Assembly: GCF_002887595.1 (NCBI RefSeq)
Contig: NZ_PEBU01000007.1
Location: 186,001 to 250,000 of the forward strand
Source: Bowmanella denitrificans
GTDB taxonomy: Bacteria > Pseudomonadota > Gammaproteobacteria > Enterobacterales > Alteromonadaceae
Reading direction: 5' to 3'
Length of the DNA: 64,000 nt
Below the pieces are notes generated by a model, which was not told the DNA's origin, ran no database searches, and worked only from the letters and a program-made list of their open reading frames with translations. Positions 24,953 to 34,484 of the stretch are shown piece by piece. How positions within the stretch are numbered: the stretch's first letter is position 1; each line of letters opens with the position of its first letter. Made by a program: the position numbers and the translations under genes.

Positions 24953-27025
24953 TCATTGCCACTCATATAAAACACAAAGACTTTTATACGCCAGCTCAAA
25001 GCTGTTCAGCATACTAAATGGTGGCATCTGTGCCGGATGGTCATAACGCGTGTCCACCAGCAGTCGCCAGCAGGCTTTGCAACCCGGCAGTTGAAAGGTA
25101 ATGTCATGATCGCTGGCATTGAATAGAATCAGCCAGTGTTCCGCCTGAGCTCCTTCACCTTTAAGCTCAACGGCAAATGCCTGATTATTGGCGTCATGCC
25201 AGTCATCTTCCACCTTACGGGCACCGTCTGGTCGGTACCAACCCACTTTAGCCACATTGAACTGCAAGCTGTAATTGTCATCGTGCAAATTCAGATAACT
25301 TAGCAATTCACTGTTTTTCCGCACCGCTATCATATGTTTACAAAACGCCAGAAAATCCTGTTTACGCCTGGTCAGGTCCCAGTTAAACCAACTGATATCG
25401 TTATCCTGGCAATAGGCATTGTTGTTGCCCTGTTGGGTGCGGCTTAGCTCATCGCCCCCCAACATATGTGGAATGCCCTGCGACAGCATCAGTGTGGCAA
25501 ATAAATTGCGCTTCTGTCGCTCACGTAAGGCCACAATCTGCTTGTCACGACTGGGCCCTTCTACGCCATAATTGGCAGACAGGTTATGGCCGTGCCCATC
25601 GCGATTATTTTCCAGATTGGCGTCATTGTGCCGTTCTGCGTAGCTGACCAGATCCTGTAAGGTAAAACCGTCATGGTAGGTAAGCATATTGACCGAACTG
25701 GTAATCGCTCTGATGTCTTTGTGAAAAATGTCCCTTGAGCCAAGCAAACGGGTGGCAAAATCGCTGGTCAGGCCCTTATCACCCCGCCAGAACGCCCGTA
25801 CCTGATCACGGTACTTGTCATTGCATTCATGCCAATGGGACGGAAACTGGCCCAGACGATAACCACCAATACCTAAATCCCAGGGCTCGGCAATCAGCTT
25901 CACATTTGACAAAACCGGGTCCTGACGTAAGGCGCGGAAAAATCCTGACTGACCACTGAACTCGTAAGGATCCCGTCCCAAACTGGCAGCAAGGTCAAAA
26001 CGAAAGCCGTCCACCCCCATCACCTGCACCCAGTAACGTAGGGCATCCATCACCAGTTTCATGACAAAAGGATGGGCAGTATTGACCGAATTGCCACAGC
26101 CGGAATTATTCAGATAGCGCCGGTAATCAGGAATGCCAAATTCGTTGTGTTCAAACAGATAAAACGCCTGATTATCAAAGCCCTTAAACGACAAGATAGG
26201 GCCATCCAGGCCGCCTTCTGCGGTGTGGTTAAATACGACATCCAGAATCACTTCGATGCCGGCACAGTGCAGCTCATGCACCATAGTGCGAAACTCTTGC
26301 ACAGGATCATCAATAGCGTAACGCGGGTCCGGGCAAAAATAATTAATGCTGTTATAGCCCCAGTAGTTGGTCAGGCCCTTATTGGTGATAAATGGCTCAG
26401 GCATAAAAGCCATGACCGGCATCAACTGGATGGCAGTGACGCCCAGTGCATTAAGGTGTTCCAGTATGACGGGTTCACACACCCCCAGAAACTTGCCCTG
26501 TTTCGCCTTAGGCACCTGCGGATGTTGCTGCGTCAGACCTTTTACATGTACCTCATACAGAATGGTTTCGGCATCGCTGTAATCCGGCTTTTCGTCGGTA
26601 GTTAACGGCGGCAGTGGATCACAGACAATGGCCTTGGGGATCATAAACTGGCTGTCATCCCGATACTGCCGGGCATTCCATACCAGCGGACGATTGAGGC
26701 GACGCGCATAAGGGTCAATCAAGAGTTTTTCGGGGGTAAAGCAATGCCCGGTGTCGACCCTGGATGGGCCATGCACACGGTAGCCATACAGTTGTCCGGC
26801 TTGTATCCCTTCAATATGCCCATGCCAAATCTTGCCGGTTTTAGCCGGCAGGTCAATTTCCAGCAGTGGCTCTTCGGTATCAGCATGAAACAGGCAAAGT
26901 ACCACACGCTCGGCATTAGGCGCGTGTACGGCAAAATTACAGCCACTTGCGGTAGGCACAGCGCCCAAAGGTTTGGGCAGCCCGCAGCTTACCAGTTGTG
27001 AAGAAATCTCAGTCGATTTGCTCAT
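24953..27025 (-). CDS. glgX: Glycogen debranching enzyme (GlgX, GH13 isoamylase type)
   Basis: Hydrolyses alpha-1,6 branches of phosphorylase-limit glycogen. It has 690 residues. An N-terminal CBM48 domain (about 15-110) precedes the GH13 barrel, with the nucleophile Asp in GFRFDLAAS (about 343), acid/base Glu in LIAEPWD (about 378) and the third Asp region in MLTYHDGFT. Its start overlaps the end of glgB by 17 bases, so translation is likely coupled. Third gene of malQ-glgB-glgX. The biosynthetic genes glgC and glgA are not in this window. Confidence 0.94.
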   Translation of the reverse strand: MSKSTEISSQLVSCGLPKPLGAVPTASGCNFAVHAPNAERVVLCLFHADTEEPLLEIDLPAKTGKIWHGHIEGIQAGQLYGYRVHGPSRVDTGHCFTPEKLLIDPYARRLNRPLVWNARQYRDDSQFMIPKAIVCDPLPPLTTDEKPDYSDAETILYEVHVKGLTQQHPQVPKAKQGKFLGVCEPVILEHLNALGVTAIQLMPVMAFMPEPFITNKGLTNYWGYNSINYFCPDPRYAIDDPVQEFRTMVHELHCAGIEVILDVVFNHTAEGGLDGPILSFKGFDNQAFYLFEHNEFGIPDYRRYLNNSGCGNSVNTAHPFVMKLVMDALRYWVQVMGVDGFRFDLAASLGRDPYEFSGQSGFFRALRQDPVLSNVKLIAEPWDLGIGGYRLGQFPSHWHECNDKYRDQVRAFWRGDKGLTSDFATRLLGSRDIFHKDIRAITSSVNMLTYHDGFTLQDLVSYAERHNDANLENNRDGHGHNLSANYGVEGPSRDKQIVALRERQKRNLFATLMLSQGIPHMLGGDELSRTQQGNNNAYCQDNDISWFNWDLTRRKQDFLAFCKHMIAVRKNSELLSYLNLHDDNYSLQFNVAKVGWYRPDGARKVEDDWHDANNQAFAVELKGEGAQAEHWLILFNASDHDITFQLPGCKACWRLLVDTRYDHPAQMPPFSMLNSFELAYKSLCVLYEWQ

Positions 27026-29216
27026 AGATCAAGTAGAGTGTTGCCAGAGGCGGTAAATCAATTTGCACAGAATGGGGTTTGCCATGCCAGGTTTGTTGCT
27101 CGCTGACATAGGCCACCTTGTCAGAGTATCCACTGCCCCAATACTGGGCGTCATCACTGTTTAATAACACCTTGTAGTGACCTGCATCTGTCACACCCAT
27201 GCGAAACCCCTGATGGGGTACCGGGGTAAAATTACATATCACATAGATTTTCTGGCGGCTGTCCAGACTCTTGCGTACAAAGGCCAGTATACTTTGCTCA
27301 CTGTTCTGATGATCAACCCACTCAAAACCCGTTGCGGCATGGTCACACTGATGCAGCGCGGGATACTGGCAGTACAATCGGTTCAGTGATTGATACAACA
27401 ACTGAATCCCCTGGTGTTTATCATAATCCAGCAAATGCCATTGTACCGAGCTGTCATGATTCCATTCACTGCTCTGGCCGATTTCATTGCCCATAAAATT
27501 CAGTTTTTTGCCGGGATGCCCGTACATAAAGGCCGCGTAACAACGCAGATTGGCTGCCTGCTGCCACTCGTCGCCCGGCATTTTTCGCAGCAGCGAACCT
27601 TTACCATGCACGACTTCGTCATGGGATATCGGCAAAATGAAGCTTTCGTCATAGGCATACACCATGGAAAACGTCAGTTCATTATGGTGATAACGCCGAT
27701 ATGCCGGATCTTTGGCAATATAATGCAGAGAGTCGTGCATCCAGCCCATATTCCACTTAAAGCCAAACCCCAAGCCCCCTTCGAACACGGGCCGGGATAC
27801 TTTGGCAAAAGAAGTGGACTCCTCGGCAATGGTCATGGCTAAAGGGAAACGACGGTAGGCTTCTTCGTTCATCCAACGTAACAGGCTGATGGCCTCATAG
27901 TTGTGATTGCCGCCATCCACATTGGGGATCCACTCACCGTCCTTACGGGAATAATCCAGATACAACATGGAGGCCACCGCATCAACGCGCAGGCCATCAA
28001 TATGAAACTTGTCGAGCCAATACAAGGCACTGGCGACCAGAAACTGCCGTACCTCATTTTTACCAAAATCATAAATGCACGAGTCCCAGTCAGGATGCCA
28101 GCCCTTACGCGGATCCTCGTATTCATACACATGCGTACCGTCGAATCTGGCTAAGCCGTGACCGTCCTCGGGAAAATGGGCCGGCACCCAGTCGATAATG
28201 ACACCAATACCGTGCTGATGGCATTGATCAACAAAGTATTTAAAATCATCCGGGTTGCCAAAACGACTGGTAGGGGCAAACAATCCCACCGGCTGATAAC
28301 CCCAGGACCCATCAAAAGGGTGTTCCGACACAGGTAGGATTTCCAGATGGGTGTAGCCCATTTCAACAACGTAAGGCAGCAGAACGCTGGCCAGTTCCCG
28401 GTAACTTAAAAACACACTGCCATTGTCAGATAACTTGCGTCGCCAGGAGCCAAGGTGTACCTCGTAAATACTCATAGGCTGATGGTACGGATCCCAGCCC
28501 TGGCGACTCATCCAGGCCTCATCCTGCCATGTGTATTTTGCATGCTCATACACGACAGAGGCATGGGACGGATACTGCTCAGCCTGAAAACCAACAGGGT
28601 CAGCCTTATGTGGTAACGAATTACCTTGCCTGTCCTTAAGCGCATACTTATAGCGGGTACCGGCTGCGATTCCCGGTACAAACAAGACCCAGTACCCCAG
28701 GCTGGTTTTCTGCATAGGATGGGCAGTATCATTCCACCAGTTAAAATCACCAATAACAGACACCGCCAAGGCATTAGGTGCATACACCGCAAACCGGGTG
28801 CCACGAATCGTCTTATCTAAGCCAACATCCAGTTCAAGCAGTTGCGCCCCCAATTGTTGGTAAACATTCTGCGGGTCGTGATCAACAAAATGTACCGCAT
28901 GGTAGGCCTGTTCTTTGAACTGGTAAGGATCAATACGTTCGAATTTGCCATCCAGCGTAGTGATCTCCAGCGCATAAAGTGGAACCTGCTGGTACTGAGG
29001 TAAGACAAGTTCAAATAGCGCCGAACCACTTTGCTGCTGCATATGGCCAAGGTGTTTGCCACTTGCCAGCTCGAGCACACTGACATCTGTGGCCCCAGGT
29101 AACCAGGCCCTTATCCACCCTCCGGACTGATCCTGCCCCGGTCCGAGTAAATTAAAAGGCTCTGCACATCGCGCTGCTTGTAGGACATCTAACTGCATGG
29201 ATTCTCTGCTTATCAC
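27009..29216 (-). CDS. glgB: 1,4-alpha-glucan branching enzyme
   Basis: Makes alpha-1,6 branches by transferring a segment of an alpha-1,4 chain. It has 735 residues, matching the family. Order: N-terminal beta domain, CBM48 (GTRFAVYAPNALAVSVIGDFN), then the GH13 barrel with nucleophile Asp in DGLRVDAVASM (about 410), Glu in TIAEESTSF (about 462) and ISHDEVVHGKGSL, and a C-terminal beta domain. The frame starts at GTG 29216, four bases after the malQ stop; ATG at 29198 is equally possible and neither has a strong ribosome site. Upstream partner malQ and downstream glgX suggest joint handling of glycogen and maltodextrins. Confidence 0.95.
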   Translation of the reverse strand: MISRESMQLDVLQAARCAEPFNLLGPGQDQSGGWIRAWLPGATDVSVLELASGKHLGHMQQQSGSALFELVLPQYQQVPLYALEITTLDGKFERIDPYQFKEQAYHAVHFVDHDPQNVYQQLGAQLLELDVGLDKTIRGTRFAVYAPNALAVSVIGDFNWWNDTAHPMQKTSLGYWVLFVPGIAAGTRYKYALKDRQGNSLPHKADPVGFQAEQYPSHASVVYEHAKYTWQDEAWMSRQGWDPYHQPMSIYEVHLGSWRRKLSDNGSVFLSYRELASVLLPYVVEMGYTHLEILPVSEHPFDGSWGYQPVGLFAPTSRFGNPDDFKYFVDQCHQHGIGVIIDWVPAHFPEDGHGLARFDGTHVYEYEDPRKGWHPDWDSCIYDFGKNEVRQFLVASALYWLDKFHIDGLRVDAVASMLYLDYSRKDGEWIPNVDGGNHNYEAISLLRWMNEEAYRRFPLAMTIAEESTSFAKVSRPVFEGGLGFGFKWNMGWMHDSLHYIAKDPAYRRYHHNELTFSMVYAYDESFILPISHDEVVHGKGSLLRKMPGDEWQQAANLRCYAAFMYGHPGKKLNFMGNEIGQSSEWNHDSSVQWHLLDYDKHQGIQLLYQSLNRLYCQYPALHQCDHAATGFEWVDHQNSEQSILAFVRKSLDSRQKIYVICNFTPVPHQGFRMGVTDAGHYKVLLNSDDAQYWGSGYSDKVAYVSEQQTWHGKPHSVQIDLPPLATLYLIYEQID

Positions 29217-29220
29217 TCTG

Positions 29221-31428
29221 TTAACCCTGGGCTTGTGTAGCCCGGTTCCTTGCCTCGGTTAATTGACGGCTTAGCGACTGCAATGTCGGTTCGTCAAAGA
29301 TCTGCTCCAGATTAACGCTTAGCTTACGCTGCCAGTTGGGGTATTCGTGGCTGGTACCAGGTACGTTAACAGGTTTGTCCATTTGCAGCCAATCTTCCAA
29401 TTGCAGGCTCAACAATGCGCTGGAGCCACCCGCCATATGTACTTGCATACCCTGATTCAATTCCCAGGTCATGCCAACTTGGTCCACGTGCCTATCTATC
29501 CAGTCCGGAATACTGCCATGACCATGCAGAGAGTTAAGGATCTGTTGTTTATTGTCATGTCGACTGCGGTACAAAGACGAGACAATATCGTCGCTTGGAT
29601 ACAAACCTAAACGCTGTCCCAGTTCTAAATCCAGGCAATGCCAGTAACCCTTGAGGGTTGGCATATCATGGGTGGTCAGAGTGGACATAGATTGCACCGG
29701 GTAATGGGCCGGCGAATAAAAACCACCATCTTCGGCCTGTTCGAAGAAAAATACCCGGTACGAATAAATGCCGTTGTCAGCCAGCTTGTCACGAATCTCT
29801 TCGGGTACGGTGCCAAGGTCCTCTCCTATAACTAAAACCTGGTGACGGTGACTTTCCAGAGCCAGAATTCCTAGCAGATCATCCACCGGATAATAAACAT
29901 AACCACCTTGCTTGGCGCTATCGCCCCTGGCTACCCACCACAGCCTTAACAAAGCCATTACATGGTCAATTCGAAGCGCCCCACAGGACTGCATATTGGC
30001 GCTAAACAAATCGATAATGGGCTGATAAGCTTGTTGATACAGTTTTTGTGGATCCATGGGCGGCAGGCCCCAGTTCTGCCCAAGCGGTCCAAGCACATCT
30101 GGCGGCGCCCCCACACTGGCGTTAATGGCATATAAGGATTTATTGCCCCAAATCTCGGCACTGCCTTCACTCACTCCAACGGCCAGATCGCGGTAAATAC
30201 CGATGACCATATTGTTCTCTATGGCAAGTTGATGGGCTTGCTCAAGCTGTAACGCCGCCTGCCATTGCAGAAACTGATAGAATTTTATCCGCTGTGCATA
30301 TTTCTTTTGAAAGGCTTTCACATCAGGCAGATGGAATTCTGCCAGCGCAGCGGGGAACACCGGCCAGCCCCAATATTCTTTGCCCTGCTCTTTAAGCGTT
30401 TCTTGCAGGGCATCATAGGTCGCCAGCATTTGTAGGCTTTCCCCGCCTTGGGCGACAAAAGCTTTAAATGCGCGGTTTTGCCTGGTATTGCCTTTAAGAT
30501 AGCGTTGATTAAATTGTTCAAACAGCGGACTCAATATGGCCAGTTTGAGTCTGGTAACCTGCTGATAGTCCACCTGCTCATTGTCCCTGACCTGCTGCAG
30601 TGCATGCTGAAAATTAGCCTCCTGATAAAGCGTCTGAATGGCTTGTTCGTCAAAGCCTTCAATAGCACTGACATCCAGATAGATGAAATTCAGCCAGCGC
30701 CTGGAAGAAGGGCCATACGGACTGCAGGCGTCAGGATTGGCAGGATAGAGCGCATGAATAGGGTTTAAACCGACAAAATGAGCACCACTGTCGGCAGCTT
30801 TGGCCAATAACAAGCGCAAATCAGTAAAGTCTCCTACTCCCCAATTTCGCTCACTGCGCAGGCAATACAGTTGTACGCTTAACCCCCAGATTTTTCCGCC
30901 CTGCTCAATTGTGGCAGGTGTGTAACAAGCCTGTGGCGCAATAATCAGTTTCATGACCGCCAGTTCGTCCTCACCCTCGGCCACCAGCTTTAATTGGTGA
31001 TATCCAAGCCCTGGCGCAGCCTGGATGTCGAGTAAATACTCCTGAAATTCGACATCCTGAATATGGCTGACATTTATAAGCTCTCCTTCGCTTGGCACCA
31101 CAGCCTGGTCCGTCACCTGTCCCTGTTCGCTGACCAGACGCAAAGAATAACGGTCATTAACTAATTCAATAGGCAAACGTAATGCAACAATCAAGGGTTC
31201 ACCAAGGCGGTTTACCTGCACAGGATCCAGTGGATTCAGCCAGGCCTGCAAACGCTCCTGTTCGAGCTTTTCCATCAGGCCTTGTTCGTCATCAACCGGG
31301 TAACCCATGGCTTTCAGCAACTTGTTTTTACTGGCCGGGTCAATCTGTGCTGGTTTGCCCCAGGCGTCGATGTAATTGGACTCTATGCCCCTGACTTCTA
31401 TCAGTCTGTCGATAAGGGATTGATTCAT
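29221..31428 (-). CDS. malQ: 4-alpha-glucanotransferase (amylomaltase)
   Basis: Disproportionates maltodextrins by moving glucan chains between acceptors and releasing glucose. It has 735 residues, within the range of proteobacterial MalQ with its N-terminal extension. GH77 active-site pieces: the nucleophile Asp in LRIDHVMALLRLWW (about 484), acid/base Glu in VIGEDLGTVP (about 537), and STLTTHDMPT. First gene of the malQ-glgB-glgX operon; the spacing to glgB is four bases. Its promoter must lie in the 382-base gap shared with gap, which holds a nested inverted repeat. Confidence 0.95.
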   Translation of the reverse strand: MNQSLIDRLIEVRGIESNYIDAWGKPAQIDPASKNKLLKAMGYPVDDEQGLMEKLEQERLQAWLNPLDPVQVNRLGEPLIVALRLPIELVNDRYSLRLVSEQGQVTDQAVVPSEGELINVSHIQDVEFQEYLLDIQAAPGLGYHQLKLVAEGEDELAVMKLIIAPQACYTPATIEQGGKIWGLSVQLYCLRSERNWGVGDFTDLRLLLAKAADSGAHFVGLNPIHALYPANPDACSPYGPSSRRWLNFIYLDVSAIEGFDEQAIQTLYQEANFQHALQQVRDNEQVDYQQVTRLKLAILSPLFEQFNQRYLKGNTRQNRAFKAFVAQGGESLQMLATYDALQETLKEQGKEYWGWPVFPAALAEFHLPDVKAFQKKYAQRIKFYQFLQWQAALQLEQAHQLAIENNMVIGIYRDLAVGVSEGSAEIWGNKSLYAINASVGAPPDVLGPLGQNWGLPPMDPQKLYQQAYQPIIDLFSANMQSCGALRIDHVMALLRLWWVARGDSAKQGGYVYYPVDDLLGILALESHRHQVLVIGEDLGTVPEEIRDKLADNGIYSYRVFFFEQAEDGGFYSPAHYPVQSMSTLTTHDMPTLKGYWHCLDLELGQRLGLYPSDDIVSSLYRSRHDNKQQILNSLHGHGSIPDWIDRHVDQVGMTWELNQGMQVHMAGGSSALLSLQLEDWLQMDKPVNVPGTSHEYPNWQRKLSVNLEQIFDEPTLQSLSRQLTEARNRATQAQG

Positions 31429-31601
31429 GGATATGAAAACGCCATATAAGTGGATGAAACCATCCGGTTGATGACCAAGCTAACAGAGGCATTTGCAATT
31501 TAAAAGACTGCTCATCCCCGATGTTGCATTGCCAAACTGTTTATCTGAACTGTTGCCTATTGTCCCTGTCAAAAAGCAGTATTGCAGCAGACACCAGTAC
31601 T

Positions 31602-31643
31602 TACCTGCTTGTTACACAATGGTTGTGTCAATGCTTGCAGGTA
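31602..31643. repeat. Nested inverted repeat, possible operator
   Basis: Outer arms TACCTGC (31602-31608) and GCAGGTA (31637-31643) enclose inner arms ACACAA (31614-31619) and TTGTGT (31623-31628) around a three-base centre. Both arm pairs are perfect and nearly concentric. It may bind a dimeric regulator of malQ or gap, or form a hairpin in a leader RNA. Confidence 0.55.
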
Positions 31644-31706
31644 TCGGTAAAAGCTAGTTAAGAAAGCCAGACTAGTCTATGAGAATACGATTGCATAAAT
31701 ATTTTA

Positions 31707-31721
31707 TGTAATTAAACAACA
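31707..31721. promoter_or_regulatory. Candidate HexR box 1 upstream of gap
   Basis: TGTAATTAAACAACA agrees with the HexR palindrome TGTARTWWWATTACA at 13 of 15 positions; the mismatches are in the right half. It is centred about 97 bases before the gap start codon. Confidence 0.45.
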
Positions 31722-31769
31722 AATCAGGGATGAGCCTTTGCCTTAGCTCGCAGTTTGATCCATAATTTC

Positions 31770-31784
31770 TGTAATTTATTTTCA
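31770..31784. promoter_or_regulatory. Candidate HexR box 2 upstream of gap
   Basis: TGTAATTTATTTTCA also agrees with the HexR consensus at 13 of 15 positions. It lies 34 bases before the ATG and overlaps a possible -10 element, where binding could repress. Confidence 0.4.
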
Positions 31785-31810
31785 ACAAGTGCAAAAAGTC
31801 GAGGAATGTC

Positions 31811-32818
31811 ATGACCATCAAAGTTGCCATTAATGGATTCGGACGTATAGGTCGCAACGTACTGCGCGCCCTGTACGAGTCAGAAAAACACTATGACCTG
31901 AAAATTGTAGCTATCAATGATCTGGGCGATGCCTCCATCAATGCTCATCTGGTCAAGTACGATACAGCCCATGGCCGTTTTGCCGCTAAAGTCAGCCACG
32001 ACGACAAAGCCATTTACGTTAACGACGATAAGATCAATATTTATTCCGAGCGCAACCCAGCGGATTTACCCTGGGGCGAGCTGGGTATTGACGTGGTATT
32101 TGAATGTACCGGACTGTTCACTAAAAAAAGCGATGCCGAAGCGCACATCAAAGCCGGTGCACGCAAAGTGATTATCTCCGCGCCAGGCACTGACGTTGAT
32201 GCGACAGTGGTTTATGGTGTGAACCACGATGTACTGACCGGTGATATGACAGTTATTTCCAATGCATCCTGTACCACTAACTGTCTTGCGCCTATTGCCA
32301 AGCCGTTGTACGACGCGCTCGGTATCGAAAGCGGCCTGATGACGACCATTCATGCCTATACCAATGATCAGCGTTTAAGTGATGTATATCACACCGATGT
32401 CCGTCGTGCCCGCGCCGCCGCTATGTCTATGATCCCGTCTAAAACCGGTGCCGCCGCTGCGGTGGGCCTGGTTGTACCAGAGCTGAAAGGCAAATTCGAC
32501 GGTATGTCAGTGCGGGTGCCTGTTATCAACGTGTCGTTGGTGGATTTAAGTTTTGTTGCCGGTCGTGAGACCACAGTGGCGGAAGTGAATGAGATTATCG
32601 CCAAAGCAGCAGCCAGCGCGCCCATGAGTGAAGTACTGGATGTTAACGAACAGCCCCTGGTGTCTGTTGATTTTAACCATATTCCTTACTCCTCTGTGTT
32701 TGATGCCACGCAAACCAAAGTACAAGGCAAACTGGTAAAAGTGATGTCCTGGTATGACAATGAGTGGGGCTTCAGCAACCGTATGCTGGACAACGCTCAA
32801 TACTGGCTAAGTCTGTAA
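31811..32818 (+). CDS. gap: Glyceraldehyde-3-phosphate dehydrogenase, type I
   Basis: Standard phosphorylating GAPDH of 335 residues, converting glyceraldehyde-3-phosphate to 1,3-bisphosphoglycerate with NAD+. N-terminal Rossmann motif INGFGRIGR, Asp in INDLGD (which usually marks NAD preference), catalytic Cys 154 in SNASCTTNC, and the C-terminal [14 protein letters not shown] stands just before the ATG. Next to a HexR-type regulatory region and followed by a strong terminator, so it is probably monocistronic. Confidence 0.97.
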   Translation: MTIKVAINGFGRIGRNVLRALYESEKHYDLKIVAINDLGDASINAHLVKYDTAHGRFAAKVSHDDKAIYVNDDKINIYSERNPADLPWGELGIDVVFECTGLFTKKSDAEAHIKAGARKVIISAPGTDVDATVVYGVNHDVLTGDMTVISNASCTTNCLAPIAKPLYDALGIESGLMTTIHAYTNDQRLSDVYHTDVRRARAAAMSMIPSKTGAAAAVGLVVPELKGKFDGMSVRVPVINVSLVDLSFVAGRETTVAEVNEIIAKAAASAPMSEVLDVNEQPLVSVDFNHIPYSSVFDATQTKVQGKLVKVMSWYDNEWGFSNRMLDNAQYWLSL

Positions 32819-32834
32819 CAGTCAGATTTGCTGA

Positions 32835-32860
32835 AAACGGCCGCACAGGCCGTTTTTTTT
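32835..32860 (+). terminator. Terminator of gap
   Basis: Stem AACGGCC / GGCCGTT with a five-base loop followed by a run of eight Ts, 20 bases after the gap stop codon. Confidence 0.9.
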
Positions 32861-32925
32861 ATATTGACGCAGCCGGGAGCATTCTTCAGCATAGTTGGTA
32901 TACCGTTTAGCTAAAGGGAATAGCC

Positions 32926-33765
32926 ATGAAATTATCCACCCATGTATTTCAGCGTACTTCCGATCAGGGAATGCCAATCATCAGTGTCGATAATCCAGTG
33001 GCCAGTCTGGAGTTGTCGCTGTTTGGTGGCCATGTGCTGAGTTTTATGCCCAAACGTGACAACAGGCAACGGCTTTGGCTAAGCCCCAAAGCCGTAATGG
33101 ACGGTAGTAAACCCATTCGTGGTGGTATTCCCCTATGCTGGCCCTGGTTCGGCCAGGCCTCACAAGCCGATTTACCCGCTCATGGCTTGGTACGTAATCA
33201 GATGTGGCAGGTCATCAGGGTAGATGATGATGTGGATGAAACCCGCCTGCAACTGCAACCCAAGCAATGCAGCGGCCCCGGCTTTGTGCACAGCGCCGAG
33301 CTGACTCTGGAACTGCTGATTGGCCATCAACTTAGTGTCAGCCTGATTACCCGTAATACCGGCCAGCAGGCTTTCACCTTCGGCGGAGCCTTACATAGCT
33401 ACTTCCGGGTCAGTGATATTGGCAAGGTAAAAATCACCGGTTTACAGGGCCCCTATCAGGATAAAGTGCAGAACACCCTGATGGACACCTCGCCAAGCCC
33501 CTACTGCATCGCAGCGGAAACGGACCGGATCCATCTAACCCAGAGCGCGGATATCAGCATTGTAGATGCTGAGTGTGCAACCCAACTCCACAATCAAGGG
33601 CATGACAGCCTGGTGGTATGGAATCCCTGGCAGGAAAAATCCGCGCACATGGCAGATATGCCAGCCAACGGCTATCAGCAGATGCTTTGCATTGAAGCCG
33701 CAATCACACAAGGCCTGGAGCTGGCGCCTGGACAAAGCCATACGCTCAAACAGGTTATCGCTTAA
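32926..33765 (+). CDS. yeaD: D-hexose-6-phosphate mutarotase (aldose-1-epimerase family)
   Basis: Interconverts alpha and beta anomers of glucose-6-phosphate. It has 279 residues and the family pieces of YeaD: GGHVLSFMPKRDNRQRLWLSP, RGGIPLCWPWFGQ, HGLVRNQMWQV (catalytic His) and ALHSYFRV (second His), with the catalytic Glu in LCIEAAIT. It stands between gap and eda, in a region devoted to glucose-6-phosphate catabolism. Short gap to gap's terminator, so it likely has its own promoter. Confidence 0.93.
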   Translation: MKLSTHVFQRTSDQGMPIISVDNPVASLELSLFGGHVLSFMPKRDNRQRLWLSPKAVMDGSKPIRGGIPLCWPWFGQASQADLPAHGLVRNQMWQVIRVDDDVDETRLQLQPKQCSGPGFVHSAELTLELLIGHQLSVSLITRNTGQQAFTFGGALHSYFRVSDIGKVKITGLQGPYQDKVQNTLMDTSPSPYCIAAETDRIHLTQSADISIVDAECATQLHNQGHDSLVVWNPWQEKSAHMADMPANGYQQMLCIEAAITQGLELAPGQSHTLKQVIA

Positions 33766-33772
33766 AGGCCAC

Positions 33773-33798
33773 AAAAAAGCCGACTTACGTCGGCTTTT
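33773..33798. terminator. Bidirectional terminator between yeaD and eda
   Basis: Stem GCCGAC / GTCGGC with a four-base loop, preceded by six As and followed by four Ts. It can end both yeaD and the zwf-pgl-edd-glk-eda operon. Confidence 0.85.
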
Positions 33799-33816
33799 AT
33801 AATCGCTTTTACACCC

Positions 33817-34479
33817 TCAGGCAGTCGCGCTATCCACTGCCGCGGCACCTTTGACAGCCTGTGATGCCAGCTCAGTAATTTTCGCCCAGTTACCTTCAGC
33901 AACCACGTCATCAGGCGCCAGCCAGGAACCACCTACACAGCGCACATTTGGCAATGCCAGATAATCCAGGTAGTTATTTGCCCCAATACCACCGGTTGGA
34001 CAGAAGGTCACATCAGGGAATGGACCACCTATGGATTTCAGCGCTTTGATCCCCCCTGAGGCCTCCGCCGGGAAAAACTTAAAGTGGGTATAACCCAGAT
34101 CACGGCCTTTCATCAGTTCTGAAATTGACGAAATGCCTGGTATCAACGCAATTTTCGATGCGTTACCAGCTTCCAGCAACTCAGTCGTCAGGCCCGGACT
34201 GATGGCAAATTTAGCACCGGCTTCAGCCACTTGCTGTAACTGCGCCGCATTGGTTACCGTGCCTGCACCTATCATGGCATCAGGTACTTTGTCAGCAATC
34301 TCGCGAATAACATCGAGTGCGGCAGGCGTACGTAGCGTGACTTCCAGAACCCGGATACCGCCCTCAATTAATGCCTTGGCAAGAGGGACGGCATGGGCCA
34401 CATCTTTAATCACCAGCACAGGTACCACGGGTCCTTGAGCGAAGAGTTGCTCGGCAGAAATCATCCAATCTTTAGTCAT
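33817..34479 (-). CDS. eda: KDPG aldolase (2-dehydro-3-deoxy-6-phosphogluconate aldolase)
   Basis: Splits KDPG into pyruvate and glyceraldehyde-3-phosphate, the last Entner-Doudoroff step. It has 220 residues. The catalytic Glu is in [11 protein letters not shown], the Schiff-base Lys in [14 protein letters not shown], and the [11 protein letters not shown] and TGGIGANN phosphate-binding loops are present. Last gene of the zwf-pgl-edd-glk-eda run, with only five bases between it and glk. Confidence 0.97.
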   Translation of the reverse strand: MTKDWMISAEQLFAQGPVVPVLVIKDVAHAVPLAKALIEGGIRVLEVTLRTPAALDVIREIADKVPDAMIGAGTVTNAAQLQQVAEAGAKFAISPGLTTELLEAGNASKIALIPGISSISELMKGRDLGYTHFKFFPAEASGGIKALKSIGGPFPDVTFCPTGGIGANNYLDYLALPNVRCVGGSWLAPDDVVAEGNWAKITELASQAVKGAAAVDSATA

Positions 34480-34484
34480 CGAGA

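Larger units (their letters stand above)
31429..31810. promoter_or_regulatory. Divergent malQ / gap regulatory region
   Basis: A 382-base stretch without a gene. It contains a nested inverted repeat at 31602-31643 and two HexR-like boxes close to gap (31707-31721 and 31770-31784). The half next to gap is AT-rich. A weak -35/-10 pair for gap is possible (TTGATC at 31755, TATTTT at 31777, spacing 16), overlapping the second box. I see no terminator and no credible small ORF. Confidence 0.6.
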
